Both the position numbers and the translations under genes were made by a program. The notes under the pieces are model-generated. The model saw nothing but the letters and a program-made list of their open reading frames with translations, was not told the DNA's origin and made no database searches. Shown in pieces: positions 1 to 8,262 of a stretch of DNA of 64,000 nt. The DNA is from Paenibacillus soyae. GTDB lineage: Bacteria; Bacillota; Bacilli; Paenibacillales; Paenibacillaceae. The first letter of the stretch is position 1. Each line of letters opens with the position of its first letter. The stretch is taken from contig NZ_JANIPJ010000002.1 of NCBI RefSeq assembly GCF_024623455.1, forward strand, positions 1 through 64,000, written 5' to 3'.

Positions 1-127
1 TACCCGAGAATACAAGCAAAATAACCTACAAAAAGAAGATGCCCATCCCAATATATGGGTGTGGACATCTTCTTTTTGTTTGAACTTTATTGTTCACTTG
101 AAAATGCGTAAGTTCTTCAGTGGCCTC
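1..127. mobile_element. Probable end of an insertion sequence entering from the left
   Basis: Coding similarity of the neighbouring sigma factor stops abruptly at about 127/128. From there to the window edge the DNA is AT-richer and non-coding, begins (minus strand) with GAGGCCACTGAAG, and contains a long perfect hairpin. This is what the end of an inserted element carrying its own terminator looks like, and the terminal bases recall IS1182-type ends, though that is from memory only. No transposase is visible and the other end lies outside the window, so a target duplication cannot be checked. A simple deletion junction is the alternative. Confidence 0.4.
29..78. terminator. Strong 13-bp hairpin, bidirectional terminator-like
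   Basis: Positions 29-41 and 66-78 form a perfect 13-bp stem with A/T tracts at its foot (CAAAAAGAAGATG against its complement). An inner CCCAT/ATGGG pairing (42-46 with 55-59) extends it. It would terminate transcription in both directions and lies inside the putative mobile-element end. Confidence 0.5.
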
Positions 128-529
128 ATATTTTCGCGGGAGCTTCATGACGGTATCCCACAGCGCCTTGTTCTCCATCCGGTCGAACGCCATCTGTTCC
201 GCTGCCGGCGAAATCCCGCCGCTTCGGGTTATCCGATCCGTCAAAGTGACTCTCCGGATAAAGGCGCTCTGCAAATAATGAATGGATTTGTTCCGCGTAA
301 TCGTAAGCAGCCAGCTTTTGACGGTGCATTCCCCACGGAAGGCATACATGTTTTTGTAGGCGGAGAGGAACACCTCCTGCGAAATATCGTCCGCCGCCTC
401 CTTGCGCCGGGTCAAGAAATAGGCAAAGCGCCAAACATCGTTGCCGAAGGCTTCCATCAGCTCCCGAAGGACCGCGTCTTTGTCGTAGCCCGGAGCCAAG
501 GCCTTGAAATAATCCCACACATCATCCAA
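128..529 (-). pseudogene. ECF-type RNA polymerase sigma factor, truncated before region 4
   Basis: An intact ECF sigma factor would direct RNA polymerase to a small regulon. The sequence shows sigma region 2: the motif FAYFLTRRKEAADDISQEVF, then a Phe-Arg-Gly element and SWLLTITRN. After LPRKY, where region 4 (the -35-binding helix-turn-helix) should begin, homology ends. The frame only runs on into unrelated sequence to a stop at position 26. The start is TTG at 529, supported by GAGGTGA six bases upstream. Without region 4 the product should not recognise promoters. No anti-sigma gene follows, and it may have been separated by the insertion. Truncation is directly visible; the cause is inferred. 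Confidence 0.75.
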
Positions 530-591
530 TTGTCGTCACCTCTAATCCATTAGACCGGACAGCTGACCATTCGGTTCCCGTTCCCGGCACT

Positions 592-618
592 AAAAAAATC
601 CGCGCATAACGCGCGGAT
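592..618 (-). terminator. Rho-independent terminator after the isoprenoid synthase gene
   Basis: ATCCGCGC-ATAAC-GCGCGGAT forms an 8-bp GC-rich stem followed, in the minus direction, by seven T. It sits about 20 bases downstream of the stop codon at 639. Confidence 0.85.
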
Positions 619-638
619 CTTGGCTTGCCATAAATAGT

Positions 639-3038
639 TTAATAGTCCCTGTTAATCAAATAATCCAACAAATGATGGAGAAACGCCGAGCGGCGCGGCA
701 TCTTGTGCAGGACCTCCGAGGCAAGGCAATAATGCTCCCACATCGCCTTGCTGGCGCCTTCCCGGCCAAGCAGCGTCACGAAAGTCGAATTATTGTTCTC
801 CGCGTCCTTGCCCGCCGGTTTGCCGAGCAGCTGCAGGCTGCCTTCCAGATCGAGCAAGTCGTCCTTGATCTGGAACGCGATTCCCGCGTGGTAGGCGTAC
901 GACTTCAGCAGCTCAATCTCCGCCTCCGGGGCTTGCGCCAGGATCGCGGGCATGACGAGCGAAGCTTCGAAGGCGATGCCCGTTTTGTAGAAGCAAATCG
1001 TGTTCAGCTGCTCGAGCGTCAGCGTTTTGCCCCTGCTGCCTAGATCCATCGCCTGTCCTCTGCACATATCCGCCGCTCGTCTGGACGAATAGTGGATTAA
1101 TGACAGAACCGCCTTCGGGTCGAACGAGGTGAGCGACGACTGTTCTTCCATCGCCTTCTGAATCATGAACAGCCCGGTCAGTTCAGCCGTCGCGCTGTCG
1201 TGAATCTCGTGCAAGGTCGGACGGCCTCTGCGGGACGCGGCGTTGTCCTGCGAAGGCAGATCGTCGAAGATCAGCGAAGCGGTATGCATGTATTCGAGAG
1301 ATCGGACCAGAGGGGCGATCGAAGACTCCGGCAATCCGTATTCGCTCACGCCCATTACCCAAGCCATAATCGGACGCAGCCGTTTGCCTGAGCCTTCCAG
1401 ACTGTAATTCGCCGCTTCGATCAACGATTCCCGAACAGGCAGCTCTTCCCCCGGAACGGGTATCGGCATCAGGCCTTTCAGTTGATTCCTGACGGCGCGC
1501 ACCGTTTCCTTGAACTGCGCCTTCTCCGTCCGGTCGTTCCGCAGCATATGGATCATTTGATCGCGCAGCAGCTTGTCGAAAAATTCAACCCGATCCGCTT
1601 TGCTCGCCATCTGCTCCAAGAGCTGGTGAAAATCCGAATCGCGGGGCGCGAATACCGCCATCATCTCCGCGTATTTGTCTTTGCCCAGCCTCTCCTGGCT
1701 TCGCTTAAGCCCGTTAATGGCCCGATTCAGAATGACGTCGCGCGCCTTCGCGTCGGAATGATAGACATCGTGGATCAGATGGGAGATGACCGTCCAGTAC
1801 AGCTCGAATGGATTGATCAAGTCCTCGCGGGTGCCCTGATAGGTCCAATAATACGTATAAGGCGTCACCGCGCCATCCCGCAGGTCGTCATGCATGTCGG
1901 CGAAATCGTCGGCCAACTGATTATAGATGCCGTAATAGAAGGTCCGGTGGTCGAAGCCTTCGTCCACGGCCGCTCCGATCACGGACCGGACGATCAAGCG
2001 GGAAGACGCGGATTTAATAATAATCGGCAAGAATAACTCTTCGTTCCTATAGGAAGCGTTCGAGAGCTGCTTAACCCGATCAACGTCCTGCGATTCGAAG
2101 AATACATACGATTGCTCGAAAAACGTTTGCCGCGTCTCCGCGCTCTGATGCCGTTTCATATAATCAAACGCTTCTCCTAGCTCGGAGTGGACGAACCCGA
2201 TCAGATCCGCATTCGCTTCGGACCATGACTGCCTATGAAATGCAGGCACGGAGCCTTGGAGAAGCGTGGTGCGAATCATCTGCGAGTACATGATTTTTTC
2301 CTCCGGGTTCAGAACGCCCGAATCCAGCAAATCGTCGATAAACGGATAGGTCAAGCCATAGGAGTAACCCAACCGAATGGCGGCGTCAAGTCTTCGCGAG
2401 CGTTCCTCTTGCGGCACGTCGTCATCCATATCTTCGATGACGTGCAGGACGACGCCGATGATGATTTTGATCAGCTTGCGAATGCCGTGATCGGCGCTCA
2501 TCCCATCCGGAATGTGCGAGCCTACGGTTTTTAATTTGTGGATAACCCAGATCGCGGCTTCCTCCACGCCTTCCTTCTTCGCCCACCGGTATACGCCGGC
2601 CAGACTTAGGAATGCGGGCAGTTCGCCTTCTCCCGGTCCGGAAGATTCGATCATATGCTTCTTGATGAACCCGACCAGCCGCTGAATGCGGACCGCCGTG
2701 TCCGAAGAATCGAGCGTCTTGCCCAAATCCCTCATGTACATATAGGAGACGCTTCGATCCAAATAATCGTCCAATTCGCCTCTCCGCTCCAGCCACCTCA
2801 GGTAGAGATGGTAATGCTTGGAGGAAGGCTTCTTGTTCACGCGCGAATACAAGGAGATCCATGTCTGGTTCCGGACATGCTGCTTGCTCCACTGCGCGAA
2901 GTCTTGCGTCAGGTTCGTGACGTAAGACTGATCCATAACCTGCTTGTACAGGGATTCGAAATATTCCGCCGCTTTCCGTTCGGCTTGTTGATACCAAGCT
3001 CCCGCTTGATCTGTTATTTCGATTATCATCTGCGCCAT
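639..3038 (-). CDS. Two-part polyprenyl diphosphate synthase with long terpene-synthase-like N-terminus
   Basis: The C-terminal ~280 residues are a trans-isoprenyl diphosphate synthase: GKRLRP (551-556), first aspartate-rich motif DDLPSQD (592-598) and second motif DDLLD (726-730). This enzyme condenses isopentenyl diphosphate with an allylic diphosphate using Mg2+. About 500 residues precede it, more than double the usual family length. They are helical and contain DDLLDS (235-240) and DDFADMHDD (377-385), which resemble metal-binding motifs of class I terpene synthases. The protein may therefore make a prenyl diphosphate and also cyclise it; this is inference. The ATG at 3038 has GAGG only two bases away, so the in-frame ATG three codons later (3029) may be the true start. 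The gene is monocistronic, with its own terminator and a possible promoter at 3127-3155. Chain length cannot be read from sequence. Confidence 0.8.
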   Translation of the reverse strand: MAQMIIEITDQAGAWYQQAERKAAEYFESLYKQVMDQSYVTNLTQDFAQWSKQHVRNQTWISLYSRVNKKPSSKHYHLYLRWLERRGELDDYLDRSVSYMYMRDLGKTLDSSDTAVRIQRLVGFIKKHMIESSGPGEGELPAFLSLAGVYRWAKKEGVEEAAIWVIHKLKTVGSHIPDGMSADHGIRKLIKIIIGVVLHVIEDMDDDVPQEERSRRLDAAIRLGYSYGLTYPFIDDLLDSGVLNPEEKIMYSQMIRTTLLQGSVPAFHRQSWSEANADLIGFVHSELGEAFDYMKRHQSAETRQTFFEQSYVFFESQDVDRVKQLSNASYRNEELFLPIIIKSASSRLIVRSVIGAAVDEGFDHRTFYYGIYNQLADDFADMHDDLRDGAVTPYTYYWTYQGTREDLINPFELYWTVISHLIHDVYHSDAKARDVILNRAINGLKRSQERLGKDKYAEMMAVFAPRDSDFHQLLEQMASKADRVEFFDKLLRDQMIHMLRNDRTEKAQFKETVRAVRNQLKGLMPIPVPGEELPVRESLIEAANYSLEGSGKRLRPIMAWVMGVSEYGLPESSIAPLVRSLEYMHTASLIFDDLPSQDNAASRRGRPTLHEIHDSATAELTGLFMIQKAMEEQSSLTSFDPKAVLSLIHYSSRRAADMCRGQAMDLGSRGKTLTLEQLNTICFYKTGIAFEASLVMPAILAQAPEAEIELLKSYAYHAGIAFQIKDDLLDLEGSLQLLGKPAGKDAENNNSTFVTLLGREGASKAMWEHYCLASEVLHKMPRRSAFLHHLLDYLINRDY

Positions 3039-3126
3039 TACCTCAGCTTCTGTCGTTTGTTTCTCTGTATACGTGGAATAGACCCTTTGGGTTACGGATC
3101 AACTGGTTGTATATCATTGGATATAG

Positions 3127-3155
3127 ATTATAACAATGAATCCGATATTGTTCGA
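3127..3155 (-). promoter_or_regulatory. Possible sigma-A promoter of the isoprenoid synthase gene
   Basis: On the minus strand TATAAT (3132-3127) is preceded by TCGAAC (3155-3150) at a 17-base spacing. The -10 is perfect and the -35 weak. It would give an untranslated leader of about 80 bases. The rest of this divergent intergenic region holds the CapA-like gene's ribosome binding site and no other clear signal. Confidence 0.4.
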
Positions 3156-3237
3156 GAACTTTATTTATTACGCTAACCATCCCGGCTAAGCGCATACAAT
3201 GGATAAGCGGCTATAAAAATTACACACGAAGGAGAGA

Positions 3238-4338
3238 ATGCTTGTGTCGAATGAATGGACCATTGCGGCAGTGGGCGATCTCTTGGTAAAGCCTCAATTG
3301 ATCAAAGCGATGCGTACCGTTCGCAAGCCGAACGAGGCAAGCGGTCATCCCAAGGTCGAATATGATTTTGGGCAAGCGTTTGAAGCTGTCGCCCCCTACT
3401 TGAAGCAAGCCCATCTAACTATAGGCAATCTGGAAACGAATTTTGCCGGCGGGGCCTCGGATTACACGCAAACGCACCGACACGCAAGCAACCGCAATCC
3501 GCTGTTTAATTGTCCGGACGAATTGGCCCCCGCACTGAAAGAAGCAGGCTTCGATGTACTAGCGACGGCAAATAATCATTGCATGGATTATGGGATTCGC
3601 GGCCTGAAGCGTACGCTCGCGACGTTGGATAAGTTCGGGATCACGCATGTCGGAACCTTCAGGGATCAGAACGAAGCGCGTTCGCTATGCCTCAAGACTG
3701 TGCAGGGAATGCGCGTAGGCATATTGGCTTATACAAGGGGCACGAACGGAATACCTGTTCCGAAGGGACAACCTGCCGGGGTGAAAAAGCTCAACCGCAA
3801 CGCGATCAGCAAAGACATGGAGCGGCTCAGAGCCGTTTCCGATCTCATTATCGTCTGCATGCATAACGGGTACGAATATGATTCCCGTCCGTCTGATCCG
3901 CAGAAAAGCTGGGTGCGCTTCTTATTCAACGAAGGGGCCGATCTTGTCCTCGGAAGCCATCCGCATGTTCTCCAGCCCGCCATTTGCCTTAAGGTAAAGG
4001 ATAAATTCGGCAGAACGAGAAAACGGTTTGCCATTTATTCGCTTGGCAATTTCATCTCGACGAGACTGCACGGAAAGGATGAGGCTTTAACCGGAATTAT
4101 TGCGCTAATAAAGATCAAAAAAAATAAACGCGGCTCCTTCTTGCTCTCCGCAATAAACTACGTACCGACTTGGGTATGGCTATCGAACGATAAACAGGAG
4201 CCTAAGTGCCGGATCATTCCGATCCACAAGTCTATTGCCCAACCGGAGGACTTCGACTCCCGGCAGCTGAACCGCATTCAACGGGCATTTCGGCGTACTT
4301 TGCGCATGTATGAAGGCGTGATGTCGCCCCTGGACTAA
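3238..4338 (+). CDS. CapA-family protein (poly-gamma-glutamate synthesis type, metallophosphatase fold)
   Basis: The protein belongs to the CapA/PgsA family, whose members have a calcineurin-like phosphoesterase fold and are linked to capsule or poly-gamma-glutamate handling at the cell surface. Visible family motifs are AVGDLLV near the N-terminus, GNLETNF, ATANNHCMDYG (about residues 115-125), CMHNGYEY and GSHPHVLQP. Together they provide the Asp, Asn and His metal ligands of the fold. Length (366 aa) is normal. There is no signal peptide or membrane anchor, unlike classical CapA, and no capB or capC gene nearby. A role in polyglutamate export is therefore not supported by context. AAGGAGAG lies just upstream of the ATG; GTG at 3244 is an alternative start. 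The gene converges on the acyltransferase gene with a 3-bp gap. Confidence 0.8.
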   Translation: MLVSNEWTIAAVGDLLVKPQLIKAMRTVRKPNEASGHPKVEYDFGQAFEAVAPYLKQAHLTIGNLETNFAGGASDYTQTHRHASNRNPLFNCPDELAPALKEAGFDVLATANNHCMDYGIRGLKRTLATLDKFGITHVGTFRDQNEARSLCLKTVQGMRVGILAYTRGTNGIPVPKGQPAGVKKLNRNAISKDMERLRAVSDLIIVCMHNGYEYDSRPSDPQKSWVRFLFNEGADLVLGSHPHVLQPAICLKVKDKFGRTRKRFAIYSLGNFISTRLHGKDEALTGIIALIKIKKNKRGSFLLSAINYVPTWVWLSNDKQEPKCRIIPIHKSIAQPEDFDSRQLNRIQRAFRRTLRMYEGVMSPLD

Positions 4339-4341
4339 CGG

Positions 4342-4962
4342 TTATAAGCCCCGATGTTTATGCTTGGTCCTTCCGTACCGATCGCTCCATAGCTTACGGT
4401 GCGTAAACGCGAGCAGAACTAGATTAAAGATGCCTAACGCAATCCATTCAAGCCTATAACCCACAAGCGTCATAAACAAATTCAAAAGCAGCATGCCGGT
4501 CACCACCTGCAAGCCGTCCGAGGCCGGCGTCGTACGATGGCCGCGGCGCAGTAAGCGATGCAGGGCCATAAGAGCGGCCAGAATGACGGCGTATGCGAGA
4601 GCGGCCGCAAACATCATGGCGCTCCAAACCCCGAACGTCACCGCGATCGCCTTGCCGCCGCGTCCCTTCATAAAGGGCGAGAATGCATGGCCAAGCAGCG
4701 CGGCGGCGGCTGGCAGGATGATCGGATAGCCTTCGGCGGCATTGGATTCGGCGACAAACCATAAAATGGGAATAAATCCTTTAGAGAAATCAAGAGCGAT
4801 GCCGGCAACCCCGTATTTGTAGCCGGAAGAACGCCACAAATTCATGGCGCCGGGATTGCCGTCTCCAACTTCCGTAATATCTCGATTCGCCAGCAATCCA
4901 AGCCAGTACGAGAACATGAGGGAGCCGCAAAGGAAAGCAAACAGGATCCATGCCGCGATCAT
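4342..4962 (-). CDS. PlsY-like glycerol-3-phosphate acyltransferase family membrane protein
   Basis: PlsY transfers an acyl group from acyl-phosphate to glycerol-3-phosphate as the first step of phospholipid synthesis. The sequence has the family's signatures: GDGNPGAMN (about residues 33-41), a DFSKGF segment and GHAFSPFMKGRGGKAIA (about 91-107), plus five to six hydrophobic segments. Length (206 aa) fits. Its ATG overlaps the stop of the upstream glycosyltransferase gene (ATGA, 4959-4962), so the two are translationally coupled. This pairing suggests a specialised lipid or carotenoid-type acyltransferase and not necessarily the housekeeping PlsY. That reading is an inference from context; the family assignment is firm. 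Confidence 0.82.
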   Translation of the reverse strand: MIAAWILFAFLCGSLMFSYWLGLLANRDITEVGDGNPGAMNLWRSSGYKYGVAGIALDFSKGFIPILWFVAESNAAEGYPIILPAAAALLGHAFSPFMKGRGGKAIAVTFGVWSAMMFAAALAYAVILAALMALHRLLRRGHRTTPASDGLQVVTGMLLLNLFMTLVGYRLEWIALGIFNLVLLAFTHRKLWSDRYGRTKHKHRGL

Positions 4963-6059
4963 GGCGCATCCCGCCTTCCGACCTCGACTTTACGGCCTTT
5001 CCAAGAGACCTTTCCGAACAACACGACCTGATAAGCCGAATACAGCATGACCAATAAGAAAAAGATAGAGCTCAGCATATGGAGCGCAGGCTGCCAAAAA
5101 CCGAATCGCCCGGCGTAACGGGCGAAATAATAGATTTGCCCGGTGTAAAGAACGTAAGCGACGAGCAGCGGAACGAACCATGCCGTCCCGATGGCAAACG
5201 GCGCGGCTTCCGCCCCCAGAAGACCGATCAGCCATATAGCGATTAGCCCAATCGTTCGTGCGTCCAGCTTGCCCGTGCTGAGCACGGCCCCCTTGCCGAA
5301 GCCCTCGATTTCGCTGCGTATGCCGCCGGGGTACATGCGGAAGGAGACTACTCCGCGGCCAATATAATTGTTAACCGGAATGCCGGCTTTTTTGTATTGC
5401 GCGCCCAATCCCAGATCATCGAGCATCTCGCCCTTAATGCCTTGATGCCCCCCTGCTCTCTCGTAATCGCCCCTTGTCGTCAGGATGCAGGCTCCGTATA
5501 ATCCTTGGGCGGCATTACGGCGCTCGAACGGCGAGGTGAACGTCAATAAACCGAGCACGTTCGGGATAAGTGCCAGCCTCTCGTAGAATTGCTCAGTCTC
5601 ATGGTAAGGCACGATGGAGATGACGCCGCCGGACCGTTCCCTCGCGTTAAGGAGCGACCGCAGCGCGCCGGGAGTCAGCCTCACATCCGCGTCGAGAAAC
5701 GCGATTAATTTACCGGAACAATGCCGATACCCGTTCCAGACCGCCCAATTTTTTCCTGTCCAGCCATCGGGAAGCTCCGGACTTCCGATGACGGTCACGC
5801 CGAAGCTCTCCGCTATGGCTCTCGTCCGATCTTCCGAGTGGTCGTCGATGACGATGATTTCGAACGGCTGGAGCGTTTGAGCTTGAAGCGACGCCAGAAG
5901 ATTGGGCAAGTTGGCTTCTTCATTCCTGGCCGGAATAATGACGGACAGCTTGCCTCCGAGGCTTCGGACATCGCTGACCGGGGGAATCGTGTTTCTGCGG
6001 AACAATAGCATTCCCGCCGCGCATGCGGCAATCAATAGGACAAGGATCGCGTATTCCAT
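4959..6059 (-). CDS. Membrane-anchored family 2 glycosyltransferase, CrtQ-like
   Basis: The protein has an N-terminal membrane segment, then a GT-A glycosyltransferase domain: SVIIPARNEEANLP, the nucleotide-binding VIDDHSEDRT, the metal-binding FLDADVRLTPGAL and the GWTGKNWA element. The C-terminus has three to four membrane helices. Length and layout resemble 4,4'-diaponeurosporenoate glycosyltransferase (CrtQ) and related enzymes that glycosylate lipophilic acceptors at the cytoplasmic membrane. It is the first gene of a two-gene unit with the PlsY-like gene, suggesting glycosylation followed by acylation of a lipid carrier or pigment. Staphyloxanthin assembly uses those two steps in that order, but with unrelated acyltransferase machinery. 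No other carotenoid genes (crtM/crtN) are in the window. The acceptor is unknown. Confidence 0.8.
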   Translation of the reverse strand: MEYAILVLLIAACAAGMLLFRRNTIPPVSDVRSLGGKLSVIIPARNEEANLPNLLASLQAQTLQPFEIIVIDDHSEDRTRAIAESFGVTVIGSPELPDGWTGKNWAVWNGYRHCSGKLIAFLDADVRLTPGALRSLLNARERSGGVISIVPYHETEQFYERLALIPNVLGLLTFTSPFERRNAAQGLYGACILTTRGDYERAGGHQGIKGEMLDDLGLGAQYKKAGIPVNNYIGRGVVSFRMYPGGIRSEIEGFGKGAVLSTGKLDARTIGLIAIWLIGLLGAEAAPFAIGTAWFVPLLVAYVLYTGQIYYFARYAGRFGFWQPALHMLSSIFFLLVMLYSAYQVVLFGKVSWKGRKVEVGRRDAP

Positions 6060-6146
6060 GGAATCGCCCCCGCAAGAGGAATTTGGCTCCTTGTAATAGA
6101 TATGGCGCTGCCCGGCCTTTGTATGAGCGGCGATTTTCCCCTTGCC

Positions 6147-6185
6147 AAAAAAAGAAGTCCACGGGTTCTCGAACCGTGGACTTCC
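6147..6185 (-). terminator. Rho-independent terminator after the esterase-like gene
   Basis: GAAGTCCACGG pairs with CCGTGGACTTC (6154-6184) and is followed on the minus strand by seven T. It lies 13 bases beyond the stop at 6198. Confidence 0.88.
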
Positions 6186-6197
6186 CTGGGGATTCGT

Positions 6198-7463
6198 TTA
6201 GTAGGAGACTGCGGCTTCCAGCGACAATGGAACAAGCGCGCGCGTCTCGTCGAAATAAATAAACGCGTCGTAGCGCTTCGATACGACGGTCGGCACATAA
6301 TTGCCGCGCTCGCGTTCGGGATGGTAGACGACGCCGATCGCCCTATGCCCCAGCCACATCTCGTCCAGAACAGCCGTTTGTTCATCGAATATCAGCAGCT
6401 TGTCGCGAGCGCCCGACCGGTGCAGCAGCTCCTCCCAGCTGCCTCGGATGGCGGACGGGACTTTCATGACCTGAGCCGGACTCCCCCAAGCTCTACCCGC
6501 GACGACGGTACCCTCGTAGGTGCCGTAACCAACGGCGAACACCTCGCTGCCGTACTTCTCGCGAAGCAGCTGACCGACATTGACCATTCCGTCCGCCGCC
6601 ATATCCGTCCATCTCGCATCCCCGATATGCGTGTTATGCTCCCACACGACGACCCTCGTTCCTTCGCCATGATAGTCCATCAGCTTATCCAGCGCCTTCA
6701 CCATGTGGCGGTCTCTTACGTTCCAGGATTCCGCGTCGTGGCGGATCATCGTGCGGTAATACGCTTCAGCGCCTTGAACCGCAAGCGCGTTCATCTCCGC
6801 GCTTAACGCATCCTCTCGATCGTCCGCGCCAGTCTGCCGCCATTTATCCTGCAGCTTGCGCAGCAACGCCACGACCTCATCTTGACAGCCTTCTCCATAG
6901 AAGGTCGCAGAAATGCCGTAACGCTGACCGTCTCTTTCATGCGCTTCGAAGCATTCGAACGCTCTTCTCGCCGCGTCCAGATCCGTTCCCGGCTGCGTCT
7001 CGAGATAACGCAATATTTCATCCAAGGACTCCCACAGGCTGTAGACGTCGATGCCGTAAAAGCCCGCTTTCTCAGCTTCCGGCTTATCCTTGTTGTAAGC
7101 TCTTAGCCATTCGGCCAGCTCCAGTATATCTTCGTTCGCCCACATCCAGGAAGGCCATCTCGCAAATTCGCTCAACGCTTCACGGACATCCTCTCCCGCA
7201 TCCTCGCGGCCTTTCACATAACGGTTAAGCGCATAACAGGCCGACCAATCCCCTTCCACCGCGATGAAGCGGAATCCATGCTCGCTGATTAGGCGCTTGG
7301 ACCACTCGGCCCGATCCTTGTAATATTCCGCAGTGCCGTGAGAAGCTTCCCCGAGCAACACGTATTTCGCTTGACTCATTTTCCCGAGAAGCGCCCTCCT
7401 GCTCTCGTCCGATGGGTACGGCATGGTTTGATTTTCAATGGTTTCCAGCACTAAACTTTCCAT
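6198..7463 (-). CDS. Erythromycin esterase family protein
   Basis: The family hydrolyses macrolide lactones in EreA/EreB, but most chromosomal members have unknown substrates. Motifs seen: LLGEASHGTAEYY (about residues 35-47), FIAVEGDW, and VVWEHNTHIGDARW (about 275-288). Together these contain the conserved Glu and His residues of the active site (GE-SH, EGDW, EHNTH). Length (421 aa) is typical. The ATG is preceded by GAGGGG at a good distance. The gene stands alone between its own terminator and the divergent excalibur gene. Actual macrolide resistance cannot be claimed, because the family is broad and includes succinoglycan-associated proteins. Confidence 0.85.
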   Translation of the reverse strand: MESLVLETIENQTMPYPSDESRRALLGKMSQAKYVLLGEASHGTAEYYKDRAEWSKRLISEHGFRFIAVEGDWSACYALNRYVKGREDAGEDVREALSEFARWPSWMWANEDILELAEWLRAYNKDKPEAEKAGFYGIDVYSLWESLDEILRYLETQPGTDLDAARRAFECFEAHERDGQRYGISATFYGEGCQDEVVALLRKLQDKWRQTGADDREDALSAEMNALAVQGAEAYYRTMIRHDAESWNVRDRHMVKALDKLMDYHGEGTRVVVWEHNTHIGDARWTDMAADGMVNVGQLLREKYGSEVFAVGYGTYEGTVVAGRAWGSPAQVMKVPSAIRGSWEELLHRSGARDKLLIFDEQTAVLDEMWLGHRAIGVVYHPERERGNYVPTVVSKRYDAFIYFDETRALVPLSLEAAVSY

Positions 7464-7538
7464 ATTTCCCCTCGCTTCAAAACAAGAATTCGTATGCCGT
7501 CACACGAAGTTTGCCCGCCGCCGGTTAAACTATTCATA

Positions 7539-7569
7539 TTGACCCAGCTAATGGGCCATTTGGTATAAT
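7539..7569 (+). promoter_or_regulatory. Promoter with 19-bp spacer and internal dyad, upstream of the excalibur gene
   Basis: TTGACC (7539-7544) and TATAAT (7564-7569) are separated by 19 bases. A near-perfect dyad, GACCCA-N5-TGGGCC (7541-7557), overlaps the -35 and the spacer. Over-long spacers with an internal dyad are typical of MerR-type regulated promoters. No merR gene is nearby, so this is suggestive only. Confidence 0.45.
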
Positions 7570-7606
7570 AGGTTTAATTGACTAGAAGAGAGTAGGAGAA
7601 AATCTA

Positions 7607-7864
7607 ATGAAGAAAATGATGATTATGTTATTAGCTGCCGCTCTTATCTTCAGCAGTTCCATGACGGAACACGCTGCAGCAAAAGCAAAAACGTACAAAA
7701 ACTGCACGGAACTCAATAAAGATTACCCCGGTGGAGTGGCCAAATCCTCAACTACTAAAAACAAGGGCGGCAAAACGAAACATAAACCGCATGCGTCCAA
7801 GGAACTATACGAAGCAAACAAGAAGAGTGATCGCGACAAGGACGGCATTGCTTGCGAGAAATAA
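7607..7864 (+). CDS. Small secreted excalibur calcium-binding domain protein
   Basis: This 85-residue precursor has a signal peptide (MKKMM, a hydrophobic core, then a cleavage-like HAAAKA around residue 26). The mature part is an excalibur domain: YKNCTELN near its start and the EF-hand-like DRDKDGIACE at the C-terminus, with paired Cys residues likely to form a disulfide. Excalibur domains bind calcium and are found on surface proteins and nucleases of Gram-positive bacteria. Here the domain stands alone. The Lys-rich stretch between the motifs is longer than usual. The ATG follows TAGGAG. The gene has its own promoter and is separated from kimA by the riboswitch region, so it is probably monocistronic. 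Confidence 0.85.
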   Translation: MKKMMIMLLAAALIFSSSMTEHAAAKAKTYKNCTELNKDYPGGVAKSSTTKNKGGKTKHKPHASKELYEANKKSDRDKDGIACEK

Positions 7865-8031
7865 TCGAACGAGCCGCGGCACGGAATAACCCGGCGGCTC
7901 GCGTGTGCTTCCGGATACGTTTAACACGAGCATAACTTAGGAATAAAGAGAATCGCCAAGATTCGTGCGGATGTAAACGGATTTTTAGTAGAATGTACGG
8001 CAATTTCGCTCCAGACTTCATTCCTTGTTTG

Positions 8032-8060
8032 TTTACATCAAGTAAAAGCAGGAGTAAGAT
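8032..8060 (+). promoter_or_regulatory. Promoter of the kimA riboswitch leader
   Basis: TTTACA (8032-8037) and TAAGAT (8055-8060) are separated by exactly 17 bases, a good sigma-A match. Transcription would start near 8067, just before the riboswitch aptamer. The stretch from 7865 to here has no gene or other clear signal. Confidence 0.7.
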
Positions 8061-8094
8061 GTATCCATGCAAGCTCGCTATACGAAATGAATCC

Positions 8095-8238
8095 TTGATC
8101 GCTTAATTCCGCGCTTGCGGAAGCGGGGGAACCATCGGGACGGCTAGCCGTCCCAGGGGTGAATCGCCGAATTGTTCGGCGTAAGGTTACTTTCAGACCT
8201 GAATCCGTCAGCTAACCTCGTCAGCGTCTCGAAAGAGG
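8095..8238 (+). promoter_or_regulatory. c-di-AMP riboswitch (ydaO/yuaA type)
   Basis: The leader contains the conserved blocks of the ydaO class in the right order. These are ATCGCTTAATTCC, GCGGGGGAACC (8123-8133), GGGGTGAATCG (8156-8166), a G-T-T-A-C-T-T-T-C region, ACCTGAATCCGTCAGCTAAC and CTCG...GCGTC. The variable hairpin GGGACGGCTAGCCGTCCC lies between the second and third blocks. Ligand-bound ydaO RNAs promote termination, so high c-di-AMP should switch off kimA. This fits the known role of c-di-AMP in limiting potassium uptake. Recognition is by conserved sequence from memory; the secondary structure was not computed. Confidence 0.92.
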
Positions 8239-8262
8239 AACTCATCGCGCTTTTTTTGAAGA

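Noticed and set aside
3238..4338. Capsule (poly-gamma-glutamate) locus
   Set aside because: CapA-like protein only; no capB, capC or pgs genes nearby.
4342..6059. Carotenoid (staphyloxanthin-type) cluster
   Set aside because: No phytoene/dehydrosqualene synthase or desaturase genes in the window.
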